A DNA stretch of 64,000 nt from Antonospora locustae. Lineage: Eukaryota > Microsporidia. This document shows, piece by piece, positions 8,363 to 17,114 of the stretch. The translations under genes and the position numbers were made by a program. The notes below the pieces were generated by a model. That model saw only the letters and a program-made list of their open reading frames with translations. It was not told the origin of the DNA and searched no databases. The stretch is taken from assembly GCA_007674295.1 (NCBI GenBank), contig CM017450.1, positions 172,978 to 236,977 on the forward strand, read 5' to 3'. Numbering within the stretch: position 1 is the first letter of the stretch; each line of letters begins with the position of its first letter.

Positions 8363-9577
8363 ATGGGAACTCTGCTGGTCGCACACTTTGTATTTGCAGG
8401 CGCGGCCCGGCTGATGGCGCTAAAAGGACACGATCACGTGTTTGTCACCCGCTCTGGAAGCTCGCTGTCACTTGCAGGGCCCAGAATCGGCAGCTTTGTG
8501 AACCAGCGAGTGTCGGTGCACAACAGAATTTTGTATTTTGAAGAGGACGGGCAGCGGTACTCGCTGGTGATGTTCAGTCGCGACATAGAAGTGAAGGTTG
8601 CAAAGAGCACAGGCGAGCGCAGAGTGTCCTTTTTCTCAAAAAAGAGGTCTCTCGACCTTTTCCATCTGGGCACGTTATCGGACGAGGAGAAGAAGGTCGA
8701 GAGCGCTGAGGAGAAAGCAAACACCGGCAGAAAAAAACCCCACACAAAGAAGACGCACCGTCCTAGTAGCGAGCCCACATTTCTTGATCCAAACGAGAAG
8801 TTCCGCATCGCGAAGCCCAACTCCAGTGCTCGGCCTGCGGGCACGGCACTTGACACAGGTGCAGTCCCAGAAATGCGCCCAGCAGCACAGAGAGGCAAGG
8901 CTGCGCCACCAAGCGCCATAGATCACGGCGTCGACGAACAGGAGACGCTACCAGAGGATGATGCGCCGCCCAGGAGACCACCGCCACCTCGCAGAGTGCC
9001 AGTGCCTCCACAGGAGCCGAAGTTCCACGTGGAAAGCGACTCTTCTATAGATGACGGAATCAGCTATGCGATCAGAAACGTCCGCATAATGGAGCTCGAT
9101 AGCGAGTACTTCGCACTTGTGTCAGAAAACAACATCTGCGTCACGTACTTTGAAAACAAATTTATCTTTGCACGATGCGCCAAGAGCGAGGGGCAGAAGT
9201 TCAGGCTACACAACATAGAGGACGTCAAAAGAATGTATGCGCAGAGAGGTGGGGATGAGAGGCCGCGCATAGACAACTCCCTGGGCGGCGACACTGCACA
9301 GCTGGTACTGCCTCGCCCGATTCTGGAGTACATTCCGCAGATTACAGACAGCCTGGTGCCGCCCACAAAGGGCATCCAGTCCTCAAGGGGCATCGCAGGG
9401 ACGCCTTTCAGGACAAATGAGAGGAGAGCTGTTGTAAACACAGAAAAGGCACCTCTCGGCCTGGCCCTTGACTCAGACAGCCTTGAATACGACCTGGGCA
9501 AGGGCACATTCTCGCGGGAAAACATGCTGAGCAAGCTCAAGCAGACACTTGATGCAGCAAATATAAGCGAGTTTTGA
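8363..9577 (+). CDS. Proline-rich unknown protein
   Basis: A 404-residue protein without a recognised family. If translation starts at 8363, the first 20 residues (MGTLLVAHFVFAGAARLMAL) could act as a signal peptide. A second in-frame ATG at 8414 is preceded by a CCC signal and would remove it, giving 387 residues. Two similar beta-rich segments (about 30-75 and 230-280) flank a charged, disordered middle that includes a proline-arginine stretch (DAPPRRPPPPRRVPVPP, about 204-220). The protein could therefore be a scaffold with an SH3-like target site, but that is inference. It is divergent from the eIF4E gene. Codon usage looks like the neighbours. Confidence 0.7.
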   Translation: MGTLLVAHFVFAGAARLMALKGHDHVFVTRSGSSLSLAGPRIGSFVNQRVSVHNRILYFEEDGQRYSLVMFSRDIEVKVAKSTGERRVSFFSKKRSLDLFHLGTLSDEEKKVESAEEKANTGRKKPHTKKTHRPSSEPTFLDPNEKFRIAKPNSSARPAGTALDTGAVPEMRPAAQRGKAAPPSAIDHGVDEQETLPEDDAPPRRPPPPRRVPVPPQEPKFHVESDSSIDDGISYAIRNVRIMELDSEYFALVSENNICVTYFENKFIFARCAKSEGQKFRLHNIEDVKRMYAQRGGDERPRIDNSLGGDTAQLVLPRPILEYIPQITDSLVPPTKGIQSSRGIAGTPFRTNERRAVVNTEKAPLGLALDSDSLEYDLGKGTFSRENMLSKLKQTLDAANISEF

Positions 9578-9626
9578 GATGAAAGTACACAATAAACACA
9601 TTCAAGCACGCGACTGCCTGCTGTGC

Positions 9627-12600
9627 TTAGGAGTGCACTATCTTTAGGCAGCTCTGAATGTCCCTGATCACTGTGATGTCCCTGCAGCTGAGACACTCAA
9701 CGAGCTCGGCGAGGACGAACTTCACCAGCTTCCTGTCTCCCGACTTGATCAGCATGCCAAGAATCGCATAGACCTCCTCCTTCCTGATTCGCGGATAGAG
9801 CATTCCGTACACGCGCACCTCCCTGCTGAACTCAGCCAGCCTGTTCTTCATTCGTAGCCGCAGAATGTTGTACACAACCCTCAGTGCCATGTCCTCGTAG
9901 AGTATTCCGTAGCTCTGCATCGCAAGGTGCTCCTTTGAACTCTGCTCCTTCATCACAGCAAGGCCGGCAACAACCGCGTATGCATCGCATATGCACCTCA
10001 CACACTCTGTTCGGCATGCAGCTTGTTGTGCCAGAAGACTTCCACCCGAGTTGTCTACCAGGGCCATGCGCACTACACTTGCAGCAAGCTCCTCAGTCTC
10101 GTCTCCTCTGGGCGGGCCGTTCTGAAACACATGTGCAAGAAGCTCGTTTCGCACTGTGCAGAAGTCGCCCAGCCTGTGCTCGGCATAGTATGCCTCATTG
10201 TCGATGTTTTCCCGTATTCCCTGCCAGAAGCCTCGGACGACCTCTGCATACGTGTCAAGATATCTCATCATTATTCTTTCGCGGGTACGTGTGCCTGTGC
10301 TGTAGAGAATGTCCTTGCTGACCTCTACAAACGTCCGGAACTTCTCGAGGCATCGAATGTAACGGCTTATCGTCCCGATAGCCTCCACTGCATTGCACCA
10401 GTCCTGTGCTTCGTAGATGGACGAGACAACTCTTGCATATAGCTCGCTGCTGGACTTGCGGTCGCAATATGACGTAGTGAGGTGCTGTAGTGCACTAGCT
10501 GCGATGCTGCTTTTGAGGAGTGTTGTGTACAGCACGATGACTGCGGCATAGTCCACGTGCACCAGGATGTGGTTGCAGAGCGTGAATACCTGGTTGCACA
10601 GTGTGCTCACTCGTCCTTCGCACAGCAGGACTCTGCCAAGGGCCCTGCAAAACGTTGCCGTCTGTGCAGCGCTCAGACTGCTGTTGTAGTAGAGATCAAA
10701 TAGGCGGACGTACACAGATTCACTGTAGTAGCCAAGGGGTATGTTCAGGCACACGTCGACGTACAACTGCCGATTGTGGTGGGCTATCTCGGCCATCTCC
10801 TTGTCGACTACAGGAAAGCACTGGCTGTCGGCAGGATGCGGTGCGTCTCCCTCTATCCACTGTCCTGAAACTTCCGGCGTGGTTTCTGCAGTGCCCATAG
10901 CGAAGAATATTCTGAAAACATCTATGCAGAGGGCTGCAAATTCGTTTTTCCACTTCACAAGGTCCTCTTCGCTGACACCCACTGCCTTTGTCTCTGCACG
11001 CAGGGAGGCGCTTACGAAGTCGAGGTACGTTCTGGAGAAGTGGTGTAGCCGATTGCTGCCAATGTAGCTGTTGATGTGCCCCATTGCCAGAAAAAAGATA
11101 TCAAGGCTTCTCTGGAGCTGCATGTATTCCGTTACACTGAGATTGTGTGTGGCGCTGTCAGCATTCACTGCAATTTTGTTTGGCACATCTGCAGCGTGCT
11201 CGTGCTTTTCTACTTGCAGCACGTCGCTGAGTCCATCAAAGTAGGCCTGGCTGAGAAAAAGACCGAATCTTTTGAGACACCCAAATACCTTGGGAAGAAT
11301 GCTTTTCTCCGCAAACATTGCCATCTCGCACTCTACGTGCTGACTTCGCAAAGTGCCAAAGATCTGGCAGAGTGCAGTTTCTACGACCTCTGGCCTCTCG
11401 TCATCAAGAAAAACCAGGACTCTCAAAAAGTAGGTGCGGAGTAGCTCCGCGTCCCGGCTTGCGAGAAAATCGCCAATCTCCTGGTACATGTTGAGCACAT
11501 TTAGCACAATGCTCACATCGCCTGTAGCAGCATCCCCGAGAAACGCCATGATGCGGAGAATGTGCCCTACATCTATGAAGTATATGTTTTCGTCGACAAT
11601 CCACTGGGCAACACGGAGGCTTTTCAGCGCAATGTCGTTCGCCATGTCGCAGTGCACTGTGTTGTTTTTTGCAACAACTGCGGCCTCAAGCGTCCCAAGC
11701 ACAACTGTCCATGAGTGCTTCAGATGGTCGCCGACAGTCTTCAGCACCTCAAGGAGAATCTCGAGCACGGCTGCATGGCTCCCGTGCGCCTTTGCAAATA
11801 TTCCAAGGTAGAAAAGCGGAATGCTTTCCATACGCTCGCCAAGCTCGCCGAACATAGCACCCTCGTCGTGTCTGCAAATGCTCCCGTAGTATTCTAGAGC
11901 AAGCACCCTCACATGCTCGTACTCTCCCGTTCTGAGTGCTGCTTTGAAGCATGTTTCTATAAGATCTGTGCATTCGCCAGCAATGAGCCTGTCGAGGTTT
12001 GTTCTGTAGATGTCGACCACACGTTTCATCTTCTCTCCGCATGCAGACTCCTGAAAGGCAATAAGCAGGTGCCAGAGCGTCTCGTGGTCAAATCTCGGAC
12101 TTTCTTTTGCTATGTGAGACCACCCACTGTCGCTCAGGTTGCCTACAACCGCACTCCATGTGTCCTGCATGTACGAGGCTGTCTGCACAATAGTCTCAAC
12201 ACAGATTCTCTCGTCAAGAGCAGCAAGAGCCTTCACATATGCGTTGTACGTCTCCCTTATGTTTTTTGCAGAGGACCACATCACCACCATTCGCGATATC
12301 TCAGCCAGCATGCACCTGTCTGCAGACGAATCAATCAAAAACTCCTGGAAGATACGCGAGAAGACGTCCATGAGTGCAGAGCACACACCTGGGGACTCTT
12401 GCTCTGCTGAGCACTCTTTCTGCAGCACTTTTTCGTCTGGAATGTCCACCGAATACATGTAGGCGCATATGTTCCTGCACACACGCAAGCGCTTATCCAT
12501 GTGCTCTCTGCTCTGCGTTATGAACTGCACGATGTCTTCCATGGCCCTGCGGAGGCAGACGTAGTCTTCTGTGCCGAGTGCTTCTAGAAACTCGATGGCT

Positions 12601-13535
12601 GCTTCGGCATGGACCTCCTTGCTGCCTATGTACGCAGAAAGAACCTTTGCCACCGTGTTGCATAGCTTTCTTTTGCGAATGTACTTGAGCAAAACCCGCA
12701 GATACTGCCTCGCAAGGTCTTTGTCAAATCCTTTCTGCGATACCTCAAACACCTTTGCATGGCAGCTTCCAAGTGCATCCACGCCGGCATGGCTGCGCAC
12801 AGTTGCATTGCATGCAGTTTCTATGTCCAATGCGTTTTCTACTGTTATTTCAAGAATGTCAAAGAAGTACAGCATATTCGCTTTTTTTTGTGCTATTTTA
12901 CTCCCGTCAGCAAGACCAAGAACAAGACCAAATATACGCAGCACATCCGCCCTGTGCCTCTTGCACGCTGCATCTTGCGTCGCGAGGGCTCCCGAGACGG
13001 CTTTCTCATCGTACGCCGCTCCAAGTTGCCTGACATCGTAGAGGTATCTGTCGAAAACAACAAGGATCATCTGTTTCGAAATCACCTCAGCAGAAAGTGC
13101 AACGTGGTTGTACGTGCTCCCCCGCATTTCAACAACGAAGCTAAAGAGCCTTGCGAGGACCTCGTCGCGGACCTCGTCGCTTCCCATGAGATACGGTATG
13201 AACTGGAGTATCTTCAACTTGGCATCCTCGTTCCAGTGCTTTGCCATTATCATCTCACAGATATCAACAAAGCGATCCTGCGGAATGAACGAGTGGCTCA
13301 GAAACAGTCTCACACAATCAAGCACGTAAAGAGGCACCTTCTTCATGACGCCAAGAGCAAGAATAAACGGCCCAGGGATGTCTGTATCTCGTAGAATTTC
13401 ACTTATGTTTTCACTACGAGCAACAAAGTCAGATGCCTGCACGCAAAGCCCGTGGATGTCACTGCTTGTGTGTACAGTGTCTTTTGACAGTCGTGTCAAG
13501 CTCTCTCTGATGCTTTCCTTTGTCAGTGACACCAT
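9627..13535 (-). CDS. Large alpha-solenoid protein, Mon2-like (DCB-HUS)
   Basis: A 1302-residue protein, helical throughout, the largest gene in the window. Residues about 40-160 resemble the DCB domain of Mon2 and large Arf-GEFs: a block like VRLFLSHSFI, then DAKLKILQFIPYLMG, then an Ala/Val-rich helix ending VFDRYL. I see no Sec7 catalytic domain, which favours Mon2 (a Golgi/endosome scaffold related to Arf-GEFs but without the catalytic domain) over Sec7/BIG. The rest is repeated helices without a recognisable motif. The first in-frame ATG (13533-13535) is used. The assignment rests on the N-terminal block only, so other HEAT-like trafficking or transport proteins remain possible. Confidence 0.6.
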   Translation of the reverse strand: MVSLTKESIRESLTRLSKDTVHTSSDIHGLCVQASDFVARSENISEILRDTDIPGPFILALGVMKKVPLYVLDCVRLFLSHSFIPQDRFVDICEMIMAKHWNEDAKLKILQFIPYLMGSDEVRDEVLARLFSFVVEMRGSTYNHVALSAEVISKQMILVVFDRYLYDVRQLGAAYDEKAVSGALATQDAACKRHRADVLRIFGLVLGLADGSKIAQKKANMLYFFDILEITVENALDIETACNATVRSHAGVDALGSCHAKVFEVSQKGFDKDLARQYLRVLLKYIRKRKLCNTVAKVLSAYIGSKEVHAEAAIEFLEALGTEDYVCLRRAMEDIVQFITQSREHMDKRLRVCRNICAYMYSVDIPDEKVLQKECSAEQESPGVCSALMDVFSRIFQEFLIDSSADRCMLAEISRMVVMWSSAKNIRETYNAYVKALAALDERICVETIVQTASYMQDTWSAVVGNLSDSGWSHIAKESPRFDHETLWHLLIAFQESACGEKMKRVVDIYRTNLDRLIAGECTDLIETCFKAALRTGEYEHVRVLALEYYGSICRHDEGAMFGELGERMESIPLFYLGIFAKAHGSHAAVLEILLEVLKTVGDHLKHSWTVVLGTLEAAVVAKNNTVHCDMANDIALKSLRVAQWIVDENIYFIDVGHILRIMAFLGDAATGDVSIVLNVLNMYQEIGDFLASRDAELLRTYFLRVLVFLDDERPEVVETALCQIFGTLRSQHVECEMAMFAEKSILPKVFGCLKRFGLFLSQAYFDGLSDVLQVEKHEHAADVPNKIAVNADSATHNLSVTEYMQLQRSLDIFFLAMGHINSYIGSNRLHHFSRTYLDFVSASLRAETKAVGVSEEDLVKWKNEFAALCIDVFRIFFAMGTAETTPEVSGQWIEGDAPHPADSQCFPVVDKEMAEIAHHNRQLYVDVCLNIPLGYYSESVYVRLFDLYYNSSLSAAQTATFCRALGRVLLCEGRVSTLCNQVFTLCNHILVHVDYAAVIVLYTTLLKSSIAASALQHLTTSYCDRKSSSELYARVVSSIYEAQDWCNAVEAIGTISRYIRCLEKFRTFVEVSKDILYSTGTRTRERIMMRYLDTYAEVVRGFWQGIRENIDNEAYYAEHRLGDFCTVRNELLAHVFQNGPPRGDETEELAASVVRMALVDNSGGSLLAQQAACRTECVRCICDAYAVVAGLAVMKEQSSKEHLAMQSYGILYEDMALRVVYNILRLRMKNRLAEFSREVRVYGMLYPRIRKEEVYAILGMLIKSGDRKLVKFVLAELVECLSCRDITVIRDIQSCLKIVHS

Positions 13536-13705
13536 GGATTGTAAAAGACTTTTTTTTTATTTCTGGAGGTACAGCACCAATGAATGGAAGACCGCACCAC
13601 AACACATGACACGTGCCAATTGGCAAGCTGTTTGTGGTAGAGCGATAGGACAGCACGGCGTCTGCCTGTGAAGAGCGTGCAGCCCATGGGGTGCATGAGG
13701 TGCTG

Positions 13706-14242
13706 CTAGCAGCTGTGCACGAAGAAGTGCAGAAAATATCTCCGCTCTTTTTCGTCAAAATATTCGCTCAGATTGTCTCCAGTAACCTGCCCCTCGTACC
13801 TGAACCCGAGGACTTTGTATGGCACCGCAGAGATGTACAGAAAATTGCCACTGGATGTCTCTTCAAACCTGTACACAGGGTGTTTTCTTGCCTTTACAAA
13901 CTCTATTTCCACGCCAAACCCTCTCAGCCCGTCCATGAGCAGACTTCTGGTTCTGATATACCCTGGTCTTGCAACAGCTCTTATCTGTGCACCTGCGAGC
14001 ATCTTGCAGTGTCTCTTGCCACTTTTGTGCAGAATAAAGCTTTGCACCGTCGTATGCAGCGTGCGGCAGAGGCTGCACTCGTATCTGCCACTGTTGTTTG
14101 TGACAAAGTGCGGGTCTGCGTCAAGGCCATGTAACCTCTTGAGCAGTGCCGTGGACCTGCGCACCTTCTCGTCCTTGATGTCCGCGATTGTCGGTGGTAC
14201 TGTGTTCTTGAAACCACCCCGTTCCTCTCTGTCTATGTGCAT
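13706..14242 (-). CDS. PRP11: Splicing factor SF3a subunit 2 (Prp11)
   Basis: A 178-residue protein. The U1-type zinc finger YECSLCRTLHTTVQSFILHKSGKRH with Cys, Cys, His, His spacing typical of SF3a66/Prp11 lies at about 54-80. It is followed by the family's RPGYIRTRSLL segment and a C-terminal beta-rich domain with YISAVPYKVLGF and FLHFF. SF3a is part of the U2 snRNP, so a spliceosome is retained. The frame opens at a TTG at 14269; the first ATG is at 14242 (MHIDREERGG), which matches the Gly-rich start of the family. The stop is 170 bp from the 3' side of Mon2's start, in the same orientation. Confidence 0.92.
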   Translation of the reverse strand: MHIDREERGGFKNTVPPTIADIKDEKVRRSTALLKRLHGLDADPHFVTNNSGRYECSLCRTLHTTVQSFILHKSGKRHCKMLAGAQIRAVARPGYIRTRSLLMDGLRGFGVEIEFVKARKHPVYRFEETSSGNFLYISAVPYKVLGFRYEGQVTGDNLSEYFDEKERRYFLHFFVHSC

Positions 14243-14328
14243 GTGCCTCTCAGGGGCTGATGCGGACAATGCTTCGGTAGTCTAGCAACAACACTGCAAC
14301 AAAGACACTATCCAATATGTCGCTGTTC

Positions 14329-14333
14329 AAAAA
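14329..14333 (-). terminator. Pol III terminator of tRNA-Leu
   Basis: Five consecutive T on the minus strand, nine bases after the tRNA 3' end. Confidence 0.65.
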
Positions 14334-14342
14334 GGGCACATG

Positions 14343-14424
14343 TGGCAGCGGTGGGATTCGAACCCACGAACTCGTTGAGAGCAGATCTTAAGTCAGCCGC
14401 CTTTGACCACTCGGCAACGCTGCC
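14343..14424 (-). tRNA. tRNA-Leu(UAA), type II
   Basis: An 82-nt type II tRNA. The acceptor GGCAGCG pairs perfectly with CGCTGCC, with discriminator A. The D arm is GCC-GAGTGGTCAAA-GGC. The anticodon loop CTTAAGA gives anticodon UAA (DNA TAA). The long variable arm is CTC-AAC-GAG. The T arm is GTGGG-TTCGAAT-CCCAC. There is no intron. The anticodon stem GCTGA/TCTGC contains one U-U mismatch (positions 29/41). Confidence 0.95.
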
Positions 14425-14740
14425 CTAAAAAAATAGATTTTCATTAATTGAATTTAATTTAAAAATGTATAATGTCCTGATATGTTTGCATACAATCGCA
14501 TCACAGTTATTAACTGAGCACACGAACTCTTTGTAAGATGTGCTTCCACTATTTGCAGTACATGATGTGGTAAAGCGAGAGTGTATATGCATTTGTCACT
14601 GCTCTTTTTTCAGTGTGTGGTCTCTTTATGTCGTGTATGTCAAAAGAAGAGGGCACCGGGCTTCCGACAGCGTTTTGTGATATTGGCAATGTTCCATTAT
14701 TGTTTCAGAGAAGGCATAAAAACACAGCGGCTTAGCACCC
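14425..14740. other. 316-bp region upstream of tRNA-Leu and the Cys-rich gene
   Basis: AT-rich next to the tRNA, then mixed. It contains no convincing coding frame, RNA gene or repeat. It would hold the promoter of the gene at 14741. Confidence 0.5.
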
Positions 14741-16096
14741 ATGGGACATTCCGAATGCAGCTGCACAAGCGAGTCTGTGGACACATGTCCGTCTGAGCGC
14801 AGAAGACATGGTGACAGCAGAGAGTCGAGTCTTTGTCTTGACGGATGTTGCCAGAAGAATGATGAAGATGGTCGTGTAAGGTTATGCAAAGACGAGTGCA
14901 TGGCTGGCATCGCAGGCATCAGCAACTCGATGGTGCACACAGGTAGTGTGCACACAAACAATGAGGTGCTTGTGAATACAGAGCAAGGTTGTGCAGGTGA
15001 CAGCGATACCATACCACCCATGGAGCCGTATGGAGACTTCAAAGGACATTGGAGCAGTGAGAACGAAGAGAGAATGGCAGCCGCCCGTGATTCGAGCGCA
15101 CTGCTTCTCAATGAAGCTCCTTTTCAGCCACAATACAGTGTATGTGATAGAAATGCTGTGTCCTGTGCATCTCCTGATCATAGAAAATGCATGTACAAGG
15201 AGGACATTCAGAAGCATCAGACATGTAAGTGCATTTTTGTTCCGAATGGCGCCACAAGCAGCTCTGTTTTGTACAGTAAAGCAGATGGGGCACAGGACGT
15301 AGACACGGCATGCACCAATGTATCTAGAGATTCCAAAAAAGCTGCGTCATTTATAGAGGTTTCACATAAGATAGAACACATGGCTAGAAGCCTCATGGAG
15401 AGGCGAACAGCTCTCAGCGTCTGCTCAAAGCACAATGAAGCAGACGCAGCATGCAAAACCTACGGAGAGACACGCGCACAACATGCAAGAATGAACAGAG
15501 CCATTGACAGCAGCCACATTTCAACAAAGGCCACACATGTTCCAACAGGATTTGCCATCACGAAGACGCAGTACAAGATTTTTTTCACATCTGAAGACGC
15601 AAAGAATGCAAATATAGACACATCCATCCGCAAGATCACCTTTCCGCAGGAAAGCAGCTATTTTGGAAAGACTAAACCAGAAGAGAAAGGGCATGCAAAT
15701 ACGTCGTGTATCTACAGAAACAGTCAAGTGCTCAACTTGTGTACAGAACGTGCAGTTGTGCAAGATAGTGTTGTGCCCATTGTTAAGAAGAAGCACAAGG
15801 ACACAATACAGGTTGACTGCACCACACGACAATGCACTGGTCCATCTACTGTGTCTGTAAGTATACGTGCAGCGGATACAAGGCACACGCTTCATGAAGA
15901 TGTTGTTTCTCAGGAGGACAATCTGTGCGACCTTGTTGAAAGGCTTTCTACGAAAAACAATATAGAGGATGTGTGTGTGCCAATACAGAGGGAAGTGCAC
16001 TATGTAGACCCTGAAGTAACCGCAAAGGACGCGAGGCAAGAAAAGAGAGGCTTTCTTTGCCGATTTTTTTCTACTTTGTTTGGATGCTGTGTATAG
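14741..16096 (+). CDS. Cysteine- and serine-rich unknown protein
   Basis: A 451-residue protein without a recognised family. The first 60 residues are unusually rich in Cys, Ser and charge (SECSCTSESVDTCPSE, LCLDGCCQKN). The body is hydrophilic and probably disordered. The last residues (RGFLCRFFSTLFGCCV) form a short hydrophobic end with three cysteines, which could be a membrane-associating, acylated tail. There is no signal peptide. The ATG at 14741 is directly preceded by ACCC. The frame is long and ends normally, so it is probably a real lineage-specific gene. Confidence 0.7.
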   Translation: MGHSECSCTSESVDTCPSERRRHGDSRESSLCLDGCCQKNDEDGRVRLCKDECMAGIAGISNSMVHTGSVHTNNEVLVNTEQGCAGDSDTIPPMEPYGDFKGHWSSENEERMAAARDSSALLLNEAPFQPQYSVCDRNAVSCASPDHRKCMYKEDIQKHQTCKCIFVPNGATSSSVLYSKADGAQDVDTACTNVSRDSKKAASFIEVSHKIEHMARSLMERRTALSVCSKHNEADAACKTYGETRAQHARMNRAIDSSHISTKATHVPTGFAITKTQYKIFFTSEDAKNANIDTSIRKITFPQESSYFGKTKPEEKGHANTSCIYRNSQVLNLCTERAVVQDSVVPIVKKKHKDTIQVDCTTRQCTGPSTVSVSIRAADTRHTLHEDVVSQEDNLCDLVERLSTKNNIEDVCVPIQREVHYVDPEVTAKDARQEKRGFLCRFFSTLFGCCV

Positions 16097-16292
16097 AGCA
16101 GATTTTCTGAGTGCATGCTACACATGTATTCTATGCCTCTTTCACAAGAGAATAGCTGTTGTTAAAGGAAGTTTCCACTAAACATATTTTTCGGCAAGCA
16201 AACACCACCTGACTGAACGTGCAAGTACTGCGTAAAACCCAGAAGAACTTCTGTAACGAACTAGCTCCGCTCACACCGCTTATCTGTTTTGC

Positions 16293-16829
16293 TCACACTG
16301 CAGTCAACAGTCTGTCGCTTGCTTTGGAAATCAGCCACCGAAAACCAACATCAAGGTTTTCTCCACTCACTGCAGAACACGTTGTAAACTTGACATTCGA
16401 ACTTTCCAGTCCAGATACAAAGTCACACTTTATCTGCTCGGTAGAGTCGCAGAGGTCCAGCTTATTTCCTAGAATGAGAACAGGCACGTCACACAGGAAA
16501 TGGTCGTTCACAATACTTTCCAAATGCGAGGACACTGGTCTTGGATCTGTCAGATCAAAAACATACACAAGGCCATCGAGTCCCTCGTAGTAGTTGGTCC
16601 AGTACTTCCTGAATGACTGCTGGCCGCCCACATCTAGAAATAACAGGCTCCAAGGTCCGTGCTGAATGCTGTGTATGCGGTATCCAAAGGTTGGTGGGAG
16701 ATATTCAGCAACAAGCCCAAACTGCTTGTGAAGTATGGTTGTCTTTCCTGAGTTGTCTAGGCCAAGAATAAGCATCTTTAGCTCGCCTCTCTCCTTTTTT
16801 ATTTTCCTTATCATAGTGCTTAGTCCCAT
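16293..16829 (-). CDS. ARL2: Arl2-type small GTPase
   Basis: A 178-residue Arf-family GTPase with GLDNSGKT (P-loop, 23-30), switch I PPTFGY with Thr47, DVGGQ (66-70), NKLD (122-125) and TCSAVSG near 142-148. MGLSTMIRKIKKERGELKMLILG and SFRKYWTNYYEGLDGLVYV place it with Arl2 (yeast Cin4) rather than Arf1. Arl2 regulates tubulin folding cofactors. Several switch II and core positions differ from typical Arl2 (FLDVGGQQSF). The frame continues to an ATG at 16886, adding 19 unaligned residues; the family start at 16829, with Gly at position 2, is preferred. Neither start has a CCC signal. Confidence 0.85.
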   Translation of the reverse strand: MGLSTMIRKIKKERGELKMLILGLDNSGKTTILHKQFGLVAEYLPPTFGYRIHSIQHGPWSLLFLDVGGQQSFRKYWTNYYEGLDGLVYVFDLTDPRPVSSHLESIVNDHFLCDVPVLILGNKLDLCDSTEQIKCDFVSGLESSNVKFTTCSAVSGENLDVGFRWLISKASDRLLTAV

Positions 16830-17114
16830 CTTAAGTGATTGGGGTTGAGAGCTAGCACTATCTACATGCAAGCAGCCCCTGCCCATAAACTAAAATCAGA
16901 GGCTTCTGTAGAGACCGTGTAGGTGATGCATGAAGAATATTGTGGCGTAGAGGCAGGGCTGTTATACAGACGTGACATGTGCTTGCCTGTGCCAAAGCCA
17001 GAAAGAGAGCCTGCAGCGCACCTGAAAACACACATGACCACATGCAAAAAGCCGATGTGATTCTGACAGTGTCTGAAGAAGCTCTGACTTCATACCAACA
17101 AAAACGGAGCCCCA

